Shown here piece after piece: positions 42,295 to 51,762 of a stretch of 64,000 nt of DNA. Origin of the DNA: Chaetoceros tenuissimus (Eukaryota; Bacillariophyta; Thalassiosirophyceae; Chaetocerotales; Chaetocerotaceae); the NCBI GenBank assembly GCA_021927905.1, contig BLLK01000045.1:3162001-3226000 (forward strand), in the 5' to 3' direction. The translations under genes were made by a program, and so were the position numbers. Each line of letters starts with the position of its first letter. Positions within the stretch are counted from its first letter, which is position 1. The notes beneath the pieces are model-generated. The model did no database searches. It worked only from the letters and a program-made list of their open reading frames with translations, and was not told the DNA's origin.

Positions 42295-45200
42295 ATGAAA
42301 AAAGGTTCATATTCGACTGCATGCAGTAAAGTTTTCTTCATGATTGGATGCCAGAGATCTGGCTCAAACTGGATGCGTACCATGCTCTCTGGTAGAGAAG
42401 ATCTCATCGCACCTCATCCTCCTCACATCATGAGAGACTTTATGCCTATTCTCGGTAAATATGGCGATCTTGAGTCAATTTCAAATCTCAAGGTAAGCAA
42501 GGCAAAGAAGAAGAAGAAGCAGCAAGAATCAAATCATGATTCGAGAATACTATGCCACAGGTGGCGCTGATAGGCTTCTCGTTTCTTGATAGTTTTCTTG
42601 GTGCCACAGCTACAAAATAACCAATCCCTAACCATGATTCTTACTCCTTAATCATTATAGGTATTGGTTGATCATGTATGTGCTTTTGTTGAAAGAAACC
42701 AAGTACAATGGATCGACCTACACGAAAGACCTGTCCAGTTCAATAGACAAGCTATCATCACATCAGTCATCGCTACTATTGACTGCTTGAGATTCAATCA
42801 ACGATTCAAGAACCAAAACCAAAAGGAAAAATCACAGATCCCAAACAAACATGATAAATATGGTATTGGTAATCCATACTATCTCCTATCTATCTTTGAC
42901 GAAATCATGAACACCATGGCTCGTGTCAATGGCAAGAAGATATGGATGTGCAAGTCGATGGGCATGAGCCAGTTCCATGAAATGCTTGTTACATTCTATG
43001 GCAAGGAAAGACTACGTTATATTTATCTAGTGCGTGATCCTCGCGATGTCTGTTTGTCATTTCAAAAGACTCCTGTAGGTGATTGTCATCCATACAACAT
43101 TTCCAAGAAATGGGCCAGACTACAGAATCATGCTGCAAAGATTCTTGCTAGCGATCCTGATCTCGTCCATACAGTGCACTATGAAGATGCACTTGAAGAC
43201 TCAGATGCTGAGGTTGCCAAGATCATAGAATATATGGGAGCTCGAGAGACTTGTCAGTCTATGAGACGAGGTAGTGTATGCGCATTCAAAGACGAGCAAG
43301 AGATCACAGAGACAGCAAAGAGTAATCGAGAGTCTTTACTAGCATCGACATTGTCCTATCAGTTCCAGAACCTCACCAAGGGCAAGGAGTTTGCCAAGAC
43401 TCAATTCAAGAAGTGGGCAAGGGAAATGAGTGACAAAGATCTGCGTCTTGTGGAATCTGTAGTATATGATGAAATGATTCGTCTTGGGTATGAGCCACAT
43501 GTTGTGAAGTCAGATGCAGATCGTATTAACTTTAATGATGAGATTGTAAAAGCATATGATCGCATCAACAAAGAGCTCATCCAAGAGATGTATGCTGATC
43601 TTGCAGTGGAGAATCCATCAGATTTGAAGCGTCGTCAAGTCCAAGGAGCTGTATTGAAAGCCAACTATAACGTTGTGTATAATATCTTTTTTATGGAGAA
43701 CTACGACATAGAAGATAGAGATCAAATTTATGATGCATATGAGCTATTGAAAGATCAAGTGAATGATATTGATGGTAGAGGTTTTATGACTGATAGTTTT
43801 GACTTTAGCTCATGGCCGATGAATGCAGCAGAAGTTGGATACCTGACCAATGAGGAAGCTAATGCACGATTTGACATCAGAAAGAGCGAGAAAGTCAATG
43901 TAGGCAAGCATCTTACCATTACCTTCGCCGCAGCAAGTCAAGGAGGATACTATCCTTCCAACCGTACCAAAGCCAATCAGGATGCATACAATAGTGGCAT
44001 TGTGAAAGACTCATCAAGAGCAGACAAGAACTTTGGTGTTTTCTTTTCTGTATTTGACGGACATGGCGGCAAGGGAACGGAATGTTCGCTAGATACATCT
44101 CGCCATGTCAGAGAGCATGTGATAGCAAGTGTGGAGGAGTCGATTGATAATACGATGCATAAGAAGAAGTATGATCTTAGCTCGAGTACTCATAGACGCA
44201 CAATGGACTTATCATCTCATTCACATCAAGGTGAAAAGTCAACAGCATTATCGAGAAGTATGCATTCAATGTATCGACCTCGGCATATTAATTTGGATGC
44301 CTCGTTTCATCGTTCTATGTGTATCGATTTTGAAGAGGTAATTCATGAATCTTTCGAAGATGATAAACTTGATACTTCGAAAAATATAGACAAAGTAGTT
44401 ACAAACGCATCCATGGTTTCTCAATGTCATGACAAACATATGAAATCTCCTCCCGCATCAAACTGCACTTCACTCAGGGCATTTCTTCGTAGATCAAAAG
44501 ATTTGTTCTTCAGTTGTTTCAATCGAACGAAAACAACAGAAAATTCCTCGAATAGAAGTTTGTCATCTATCCAACGAGATAGCACAAGATCTCTCGACTC
44601 AAACCTTACTCAAATTATAGGTGAATTTAAGAATATACTCGCTACTCAGATTCCCTTCATTCTAGCAGACTCATTCACTCATGCAAACCAAAAGATCCTT
44701 CAAGATACAAGAGGTATCGCTGAGGCTTCCGGAACTACAGCAACTACTCTCTTTGTCACTTCAAGTCACTTCCATATTGCAAACGTCGGCGACTCTCGCT
44801 GTCTCCTCATCACCAAGAAGAAAAAGTACAACGTCAGCAGCAACAACGGTAGCAATATTGAAGTCGATCAAATCACTACTGAACATGGCACTCATCTACC
44901 ATCAGAAGTCAATCGTATCAATGCAATGGGAGGTGTCGTCATGACATCTGATCAATATGATCTCGGCTGTGCAACCAACAAGACTGCATCCAATGAAGCT
45001 AAGCGAGTATGGTCGAAGGATGGGAAATTTCCCGGAACGGCGTTTACTCGATCCATTGGCGATGGGAATGCGAAAGATCTTGGAGTGACAGCTGAGCCCG
45101 AGTGTGTGTCTATACCAATCACGACTCATGGTAAGGACACTATGTTTGTGTTGGGTACAGATGGTATTTTTGACTTTGTATCGAATGATGAGGTAGGTGA

Positions 45201-45381
45201 GGTAGTGATGGAGTATAGGGATAATTTGGATAAGGCCTGCCGTGCGTTGGTTGGTATGGCGTATTCTAGGTGGATTTTGAATGAGGAGAGATCGGATGAT
45301 ATTACGGTGATAGTAGGGCGTATGGAGAGTTCAAAGAATAGTGTATTGAGAAAGTTGGGGAAAGTACTGAATAGCTGCTGA
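42295..45381 (+). CDS. Sulfotransferase-PP2C phosphatase fusion protein
   Basis: Exon 1 is 42295-42492 and exon 2 is 42661-45381, joined across a 168-bp intron (GTAAGC...TATAG, CTAAC branch-like) in phase 0, giving 972 residues. The N-terminal ~320 residues are a sulfotransferase: IGCQRSGSNWMR (PAPS 5'-loop, residues 16-27) and VRDPRDVCLSF (3'-phosphate region, near 190). After a helical linker (about 320-480) a PP2C domain follows: NQDAYNSG, FSVFDGHGGKG near 531, GTTATTLFV near 756, NVGDSRCLL, VLGTDGIFDFVS near 898 and RSDDITVIVG. The metal-binding Asp residues of these motifs are present. A Ser-rich insert of some 200 residues separates FDGHGG from GTTATTL. Both domains look catalytic and share one uninterrupted second exon. 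No signal peptide, so probably cytosolic. Confidence 0.9.
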
Positions 45382-45521
45382 GATTCTTTTTCAATGGCTG
45401 TTGAGAGATTGTTTTTAAGAATTACATAGGTTTTTTGTAAGTAGCGTAGTAGAAGTTTGTGCAAGATATATTCTTAAAGATTTATCGATCATAAATATAA
45501 AGAACTTTTGTAGTTACTCTG

Positions 45522-46613
45522 CTATTCTACATGTACATTTGCCAAAGAACATTGAAATCCAGTACTTTTGACTAAATTGACAATCTTTTCAACAACAAGA
45601 TCGATTGTATTTTCATTACTATAGGAATCTTCCAGTATCAACTCAATCTTTGCTTTCCCACCTTTGACTCCATCTCCATTTAACCACGACTTTGCATCTT
45701 GAATCCCTAAATCACTTGACGATCGTAAGGTAGCATCAATCTTATTGATACAAGCCACACATCCCATATCCTGTATATCAAGCTCAACAACTGCCTTTCT
45801 ACAATCATTGACACTAGCTAATCCATCATACATTGCATCATTGACAGTATGTTGTGTATTTAATTCATTCTTGAAATGAATCAATTCCGGCATGAGTGCT
45901 ATACACCATGAAAGAAATAGTTGCAATATCCTCCAACCATTCACGGAAAAAGATTGAATGGAAGTGAATAATAATATCGAAACGAAATAAGGACGTATTG
46001 GACCTAATTTTGTGTTGAACCCCGCACATCCTGCTCCAGCAAAGAATGCATTTAAAAAGAGTTGTAGGATGCAACATGCACTTGATAGCAATGGCAATGA
46101 GATTTGTTTCAATATTGGCATGAGTTTGTATAGAAATAGAATTATTTTGGAATGTGATGTGTGACATGATGCAACTGTTGATGTAGTGCCTTTAATCTTT
46201 TGAAAGATTGCTTGGAGAATAAAGAGTACCATTGTTTGCAATGTAATGTTTCGCCATATCGAGGATGATAAAAGCAAATAATATTGCGATGAAGGCACGG
46301 ACGATGATGGCTGAGAATTTGAAGCAGATGAAGAAGAAGAGTACAATGGATGAGACGATGCTGATATGTTGTTACTACTGCTGCTGCCTCCTCTGGTAAA
46401 AAGAGAATTCTGACCAAGATGAGAAGATCTCTTGTAAGTTTCCAGCTTCCTTTCGAAAGGTTCATGATTTGAACGGGATGTATTCTTGCATGTCAGTATT
46501 TGTGTTCGGGAGGGAACAAGACTTTCCGTGCCATGAAGTAAGAATGAGCTTAGAGCTACGAGTAGAGCCACCCGAAGCGAATGAAATCTTGTTCCTTTCC
46601 CAGATATAGTCAT
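45522..46613 (-). CDS. MerT/MerP-like membrane protein with C-terminal HMA domain
   Basis: 363 residues, single exon. It has a signal-peptide-like N-terminus (residues 14-27), then a Ser-rich linker and four or so hydrophobic segments. One contains SACCILQLFLNAF with a vicinal Cys pair, followed by GCAGFNTKLGPIRPYFV, closely resembling MerT (Cys pair in the first helix, then L.P.RP.F). The C-terminal ~90 residues form a heavy-metal-associated domain with GCVACINKI (CxxC) and a FQC near the end. In bacteria MerP hands Hg(II) to MerT; here both are in one chain. Metal specificity and location (plastid envelope or another membrane) are unknown. Confidence 0.7.
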   Translation of the reverse strand: MTISGKGTRFHSLRVALLVALSSFLLHGTESLVPSRTQILTCKNTSRSNHEPFERKLETYKRSSHLGQNSLFTRGGSSSSNNISASSHPLYSSSSSASNSQPSSSVPSSQYYLLLSSSIWRNITLQTMVLFILQAIFQKIKGTTSTVASCHTSHSKIILFLYKLMPILKQISLPLLSSACCILQLFLNAFFAGAGCAGFNTKLGPIRPYFVSILLFTSIQSFSVNGWRILQLFLSWCIALMPELIHFKNELNTQHTVNDAMYDGLASVNDCRKAVVELDIQDMGCVACINKIDATLRSSSDLGIQDAKSWLNGDGVKGGKAKIELILEDSYSNENTIDLVVEKIVNLVKSTGFQCSLANVHVE

Positions 46614-47209
46614 GGCTACTGTCAGTACTGATACTCTTCTAACATTTATGACTTGGTTATATTTTAGAGATCTGAATCACAACATCAAATGAAGAAAACT
46701 AAACTTGAAAAAGGTGCATACTGGTTCACTTCGCCATTCTCGTCCGTCATCCATCCAGAAAGATTTCCTTTTTCCTGACTAGCCAAATGAAATGTATAGC
46801 CATAAAACAAAAATAAAAATCTTATTTCATTGATACTTTCACTATTGTGTTGGCTAAAACGATACATCAAATTAAAAATGCTATGCACTCTATATTGGAA
46901 TTATTAAAATAATATTTATACTTCTTTGATCTCGTTTACGAAGGTAGTTCCACAAAGGAGGAAACATCGATAAATATTCTTTACAACTAATTGGCGAAAA
47001 AGAGAGAAAAGGAGAGGAAAGAGAATAAAATATTCTACATCAATGACGTACGAGTCTCATCTTTTCGAAAAGATATGTTCTGCGAAAAGATACTTCTTCT
47101 TTTACTACACACCAGCTAGTAGTCTTGTTGCCATTACAATAGTACTCTACTGCTACCACAATACATCACTTCTCTACATTTTGCGAACCCCATCATTATC
47201 ATTCATAGC
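46614..47209. other. Divergent promoter region
   Basis: Between the MerT/MerP-like gene and the fructosamine-kinase-like gene. TGACGTACG near 47044 resembles both the CRE half-site and the GTAC element. No gene recognised. Confidence 0.45.
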
Positions 47210-48286
47210 ATGCGACTCTCTCTATCTCTAGTGACCTTTCTTTCCACTAGTCTTTTGAATGAAAGCATCGCCTTTGCACCCACTTCTACGAAATCAGCAA
47301 TTGCAAGAAATATATACTCATCATTTTCTTCTTCAAAAGTATTCATGGCGACAGACCCATCTGAAATTTACTCCGGATCTTCTCTTCTAGATTCCTGTTC
47401 TCAAGCATGTACCAATTCACTAGGAACAGACATCAAACTCAAACCAACTACAGGCGGAGGAGCAAGTGGAGGCGGTGGAGCGAGTGTATCAGCTGCCATT
47501 GATGAGGCAACTGGTAAAAAGTATTTCATCAAATCTGCTTCTGTCAATGGTGGAGGGGCAAGTATGCTTCGTGCAGAATATCTTGGTGTCAAGGAAATGA
47601 GTGATACACAGACAATCAAAGTTCCAACACCTATCGCGTTTGGTGAACATCATGGGCCTGGGAGAGATATTGCTTTTTGTGTTTTTGAATATTTGGAATT
47701 TTGTGGTGGTGGATCTGGATATGAATTGGGAAAGCAATTGGCGACGATGCATAAACAGGGGATTAGTTCACAAGGTTTTGGATTTCATGTAGATAATACG
47801 ATTGGTGCGACACCGCAGCCGAATTTACCTTGGATGGACAATTGGGCTGATTTCTGGGATGAGCATCGATTAGGGCATATGTTGAAGTTGACATATAATG
47901 CTGGGCTAGATAAAGAGACTGTAGACAAATTGAGAGTGAAAACTAGAAAACTGCTGAGTCATAATCCTCAACCTAGTCTCATACACGGAGATCTCTGGGG
48001 TGGAAATAAAGGTTATGCCAAAGTTGATGGCGAAGTCGTTCCAGTCATATTTGATCCAGCAACATACTATGGTGATAGAGAGGCTGATGTAGCAATGACG
48101 TATTTATTTGGAGGCTTTGGATCTGACTTTTATGAAGGTTACGAAGAGGTTTGGCCTTTGCCAGAAGGACATGAAAAGAGAAAGACTGTGTACAACCTTT
48201 ACCATATTCTCAATCACGATGTTTTGTTTGGCGGAGGATACATTCGACAAGCACAAGGAATGATTTCTCAAATACTGAAAATGTAA
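47210..48286 (+). CDS. Fructosamine kinase family protein, plastid-targeted
   Basis: 358 residues, single exon. The N-terminus is a signal peptide ending ESIA followed by FAPT, an almost ideal ASAFAP motif. The kinase part has GGASGGGGASVSAA (nucleotide loop region), FIKSA with the ATP-binding Lys, an Ala/Glu-rich E.LG, and SLIHGDLWGGNKGY (catalytic loop with Asp and Asn), then VIFDPATYYGDREADVAM (metal-binding Asp). This is the FN3K/KtrA-like family, which phosphorylates ketosamines on glycated proteins. In plastids it may deglycate proteins exposed to high sugar-phosphate levels; inferred. Confidence 0.92.
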   Translation: MRLSLSLVTFLSTSLLNESIAFAPTSTKSAIARNIYSSFSSSKVFMATDPSEIYSGSSLLDSCSQACTNSLGTDIKLKPTTGGGASGGGGASVSAAIDEATGKKYFIKSASVNGGGASMLRAEYLGVKEMSDTQTIKVPTPIAFGEHHGPGRDIAFCVFEYLEFCGGGSGYELGKQLATMHKQGISSQGFGFHVDNTIGATPQPNLPWMDNWADFWDEHRLGHMLKLTYNAGLDKETVDKLRVKTRKLLSHNPQPSLIHGDLWGGNKGYAKVDGEVVPVIFDPATYYGDREADVAMTYLFGGFGSDFYEGYEEVWPLPEGHEKRKTVYNLYHILNHDVLFGGGYIRQAQGMISQILKM

Positions 48287-48651
48287 AGGAAATACTTTCA
48301 GTCTGACGGACCAACAAAATATAATTTTACTTTTTGCTCAAGCGTGCGAGCTTTCTTGCTGTAAGACACTGTGCTGTATTTTTCCAAATAATCAAAGCTC
48401 AAAGTTGCGAAAGGTTCTTCTAGGGAACAAATTTTTAGAGTAATAATGAAAGTGTTCCACAAACAATGTTGATAAATCATAGTAGTAATAAATAGGATAC
48501 GTTGCATCCTACGACCTACATTGTAGGTCGGATAGATGTCCTTGGCACTGATGACGTCTGACGGCCATTCATTTCATTTTTCCAAATTCCGAAACCATCA
48601 ATAGAAATTTCACTCAAGAAAGAGAAATAGATCAAAGATAAAGAACCAACC
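48287..48651. other. Intergenic with a palindrome
   Basis: Contains a near-perfect inverted repeat, CGACCTACA at 48512-48520 and TGTAGGTCG at 48522-48530 (1-nt centre), about 120 bp before the next start. TGACGTC lies at about 48551. No coding frame. Confidence 0.5.
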
Positions 48652-50142
48652 ATGTCTTCTGCAGCAGCTAGAGTACAACAAGCTATACAAAACAACACAG
48701 GGTATCTGAAAACAGTTTTGCATAAATTCTGTGGAGCGGGGGACGTTGAAGCTGTAAAATATTTACTAGAAACAAACCCAAATCTTGACATTGATGTGGC
48801 AAGCAAAGGAAAGAATACAGCACTACATACTGCGCTCAGTCATAATCAACAAGGGGAAATAATAGATTATCTGATTGAAAAGGGGGCGAATGTAAACGCT
48901 TTCAATACAAAGGGCTTTAATCCACTTATACTCTCTATTATTCATTGTCGACATGGGACTCGGGCATTACAGAAATTAATTGATGCTGGAGTGGATTATG
49001 AAGCTAGATTTGGTAGAGGCAAGTTCAGCGGTCTGACTCCACTTGACTTGGCCAATGTACATAAAAATGAAGGAGTACAAACGTTATTGAATACGTTACT
49101 TGCTAAAGAAAATGATAACTTAACTTGTGTGGAAATAAGCAGTGAAGGAGAGGGGGGAAAGGAGAAATCGAAAAAGACAAAGAATCACGATACCTGTCCA
49201 ATATGCAAGTGTTGTGTCAAGTTTCCTATGAAAGTCAGCTTCTTGGAAAGAGATCAGATCAATGCAGAAACAAAATGGCAAGAACGAAATACCGCACGAA
49301 ATAATACAATAGAGGAGAAAAAGGAACAAGATGCTAGCAATCAGAAGCAACTTGAAAAAGAATTGTATGTTTCAAGAAAATACTTGGATGAATTCTTGAA
49401 TCATAATAGTGGCTTGGCGTATGAAAAGTTGTGTAATATTGAATATCATGGGATAGGCAACAAGAATAAACTTCGGAAGGAACTAACAGAGTCCTATTCG
49501 ATACTTCATGCAGTTCAAGATTGTTGCGATGGAGTTGACAGTAGTAATTGCCAAGGCTCTGATTCTGATCTCGACTTTCGAAATGTATTTTTAATAGACT
49601 TGTGTTCAGGCAAGAGTCTCACGACTGCTCTATGCGGTGCTTTATTTCCAGATGATGGAGAGGATAGGAATAATCATTTTCTTGCTGTAGATCGCTTACC
49701 CGTGCATCTTGTGCCTCATTTTATGCAAGATAGACATACATCATATTTATCGCGCGATATTATGCTTGAAGACTTTTTACAAGAACTAAAGCAAGAAGTA
49801 GAACGACAGTCTTTACAAGGTAGACAAGCAATTCTAGTCGGAATGCATTTGTGTGGAAATTTAAGTGTCAAGGCCATCCAAACTTTTGAATCCATACCTT
49901 TGTTGAAAGGATTGATTCTTTCTCCTTGTTGTTTACCAAAGTTACGAAAAGGTGTAACGGACTTTGTAGACTACCAAAAGAAATTTGGCTCAGTAGGCGA
50001 AGATCCATACATACTATGGGGTAGATATCTTGAAGACAAAGCTTGTGAAATTGAAAATGACGATTCAGAACTTTCCGTTCGTAGATTCTCTGATGAAAAT
50101 ATTCACTCCATCAAGAACACTATCATTACTTGTCGTAGATAG
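48652..50142 (+). CDS. Ankyrin-repeat protein fused to a METTL25/TRMT13-like methyltransferase domain
   Basis: 496 residues, single exon. Residues 20-150 carry about four ankyrin repeats (TALHTALSHNQ, EKGANVNAFNTKGFNPL, GLTPLDLANVHKNEG). A charged linker with a CPICKCC Cys cluster (about 183-192) follows. The C-terminal ~220 residues have VFLIDLCSGKSLTTAL, corresponding to the SAM-binding motif I, then FLAVDRLPVHLV, VGMHLCGNLSVKAI and LSPCCLPKLRKGV. The G.HLCG and PCC(L/H) motifs recall METTL25 and tRNA methyltransferase TRM13. Substrate, RNA or protein, is unknown. Confidence 0.7.
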   Translation: MSSAAARVQQAIQNNTGYLKTVLHKFCGAGDVEAVKYLLETNPNLDIDVASKGKNTALHTALSHNQQGEIIDYLIEKGANVNAFNTKGFNPLILSIIHCRHGTRALQKLIDAGVDYEARFGRGKFSGLTPLDLANVHKNEGVQTLLNTLLAKENDNLTCVEISSEGEGGKEKSKKTKNHDTCPICKCCVKFPMKVSFLERDQINAETKWQERNTARNNTIEEKKEQDASNQKQLEKELYVSRKYLDEFLNHNSGLAYEKLCNIEYHGIGNKNKLRKELTESYSILHAVQDCCDGVDSSNCQGSDSDLDFRNVFLIDLCSGKSLTTALCGALFPDDGEDRNNHFLAVDRLPVHLVPHFMQDRHTSYLSRDIMLEDFLQELKQEVERQSLQGRQAILVGMHLCGNLSVKAIQTFESIPLLKGLILSPCCLPKLRKGVTDFVDYQKKFGSVGEDPYILWGRYLEDKACEIENDDSELSVRRFSDENIHSIKNTIITCRR

Positions 50143-50450
50143 GCTTAGGCTTAGATTTACGAATGGATAGAGAAATATATCATTTGCACTACTCTAAATC
50201 AAGTCAGAATTGTAATTATTAGAAGAAATAATACCATGTGAAATAAGCCTTCTTTCTTATCAGATACTATTTCTCATCATGTCGTATTGAATAAATGGTT
50301 CAATGATGTAGAGCTGCCGTACTCCACTGTAGTAATTCTATCTTTCCCGGTCAATAATGCCTAATTCTTTTATCTAAAAGTAGACTAGCTGTAGAAAGCA
50401 TCAAATATTTGAAGTAAAAGAACCCCCAATTACTTCTTACTAGTTAAACC
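50143..50450. other. Intergenic between convergent genes
   Basis: 3' flanks only. Nothing further seen. Confidence 0.5.
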
Positions 50451-51191
50451 TTACTTCTTTCGACGCTTGGAAGGCTTTTTCGTAGCGCTACTACCACTAG
50501 CCTTGTTCTTCTTCCCCTTGTCTCCCTTTTTATCCTTCTCCGCAGCAGCAGTATCTTTTGCACTACCTCTACGATTCACATTGACATCTTTGACTACAAA
50601 ACTATCATCCAATTCTCCTTTATCAACAATAGCATCCATTTGCATAAATTGATCCCCAGTCTTTTGAATAGCGATAAATTCATCACTTATAGATTCAATC
50701 TTCATTACATTTTCTCCAATCATTGGATGCATCGAAGCAACCAAACACGTCGGTCCAGGTTGTATATATCCTTGATATTGAAATCCCTTGAGATCCATGA
50801 CAACTATCCATTAAAAAATATAGATTGAGCCGAAAAAAGTGTATAAATGAAAGATGAAAAAAGACAAGTACGTACCTGTATCCTGATTCAATTCAAATCG
50901 ACCAATAGCACCACCTGCCCCATGAAAATCAAGAGTAGGAGCATCTTCTGGAGTTACTTGTACTAATACACTGCATTCATTATTACCGCTGCTTGTTCCA
51001 GTCATTAATAGTGAAAGCGGTATCTTGACATCTATTCCTTGATCGTCATTCTCGGATCCATTTTCATTCTTTTTCTTGGGTGATTCTTTCTTGGTAGAGT
51101 TTGATTTCGTCTCGTCTTTAGCTGTAGCTGTAGTATTCTGTTCTTTTGTTTGGTTTAGTTTCTCATCTTTACTCTTTTTAGTTGTAGCCAT
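50451..51191 (-). CDS. BIN4/MIDGET-like topoisomerase VI accessory protein
   Basis: Exon 1 is 51191-50876 and exon 2 is 50803-50451, with a 72-bp intron in phase 1; 222 residues. The N-terminal ~50 residues are Lys/Glu/Ser/Thr-rich and probably disordered. The core reads GAGGAIGRFELNQDT, then VVMDLKGFQYQGYIQPGPT, then MKIESISDEFIAIQ, and the C-terminus is Lys-rich (KKPSKRRKK), suiting DNA binding. The GAxGR...DLKG..Y...I.P..T....KIE.I..DFI order is what I recall of plant BIN4, a topoisomerase VI complex component needed for endoreduplication. The match is from memory and needs a profile search. Confidence 0.5.
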
Positions 51192-51762
51192 TTTTCAAGG
51201 TTTCTTTACGAGTTGCAAAAGTTGAAGTTTCTTTCTTGTTCTAATAATATATAGTACGATCTCTCCCCTTCACAGTTAGTTAAATTATAATTCACAAAGT
51301 TTCAAATAGCAATTGGAGATTGTCTTTCTTAAGTTGAAAAGCGAATACTATTGAAGCATTGAAGCAAATCAAAAGCTCTTCAGTCTTCAGTACTCAGTAC
51401 CGTACGTACATCAGGACACCTCTACCTTAATAGGCGGCGGACCGTCCTACCATATCAGCCGACAAATTCCATATTTTTAACTTTTGACATGTCAAAAGGT
51501 CATTAAAGTGCGCGAAGAGAAAATCTTTTTGATTTGGAGGTGCACGATGCACGATCTACTTTGAAAATATAAGAATAGAACAAATGGAACATTCAATATA
51601 CTTGCAAAAACAGAAGCCAGTGGTATGAACCACATTCAAACTAATAAGAACAGGTCAATCATAAAAAATATCTACGAGAATACAAATAACTAAGAACTTC
51701 AAAACAAAGCAGCCATTATATTATACATATACGAGAATACAAACTTAACTAAAGATCGCATC
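51192..51762. promoter_or_regulatory. Divergent promoter with GTACGTAC and an 18-bp palindrome
   Basis: Between the BIN4-like and FYVE-ankyrin genes. GTACGTAC is at 51402-51409, 211 bp from the BIN4-like start. CTTTTGACA/TGTCAAAAG at 51481-51498 is a perfect 18-bp palindrome. CTTCGCGCAC (minus strand, near 51508-51517) is E2F-like. Confidence 0.5.
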
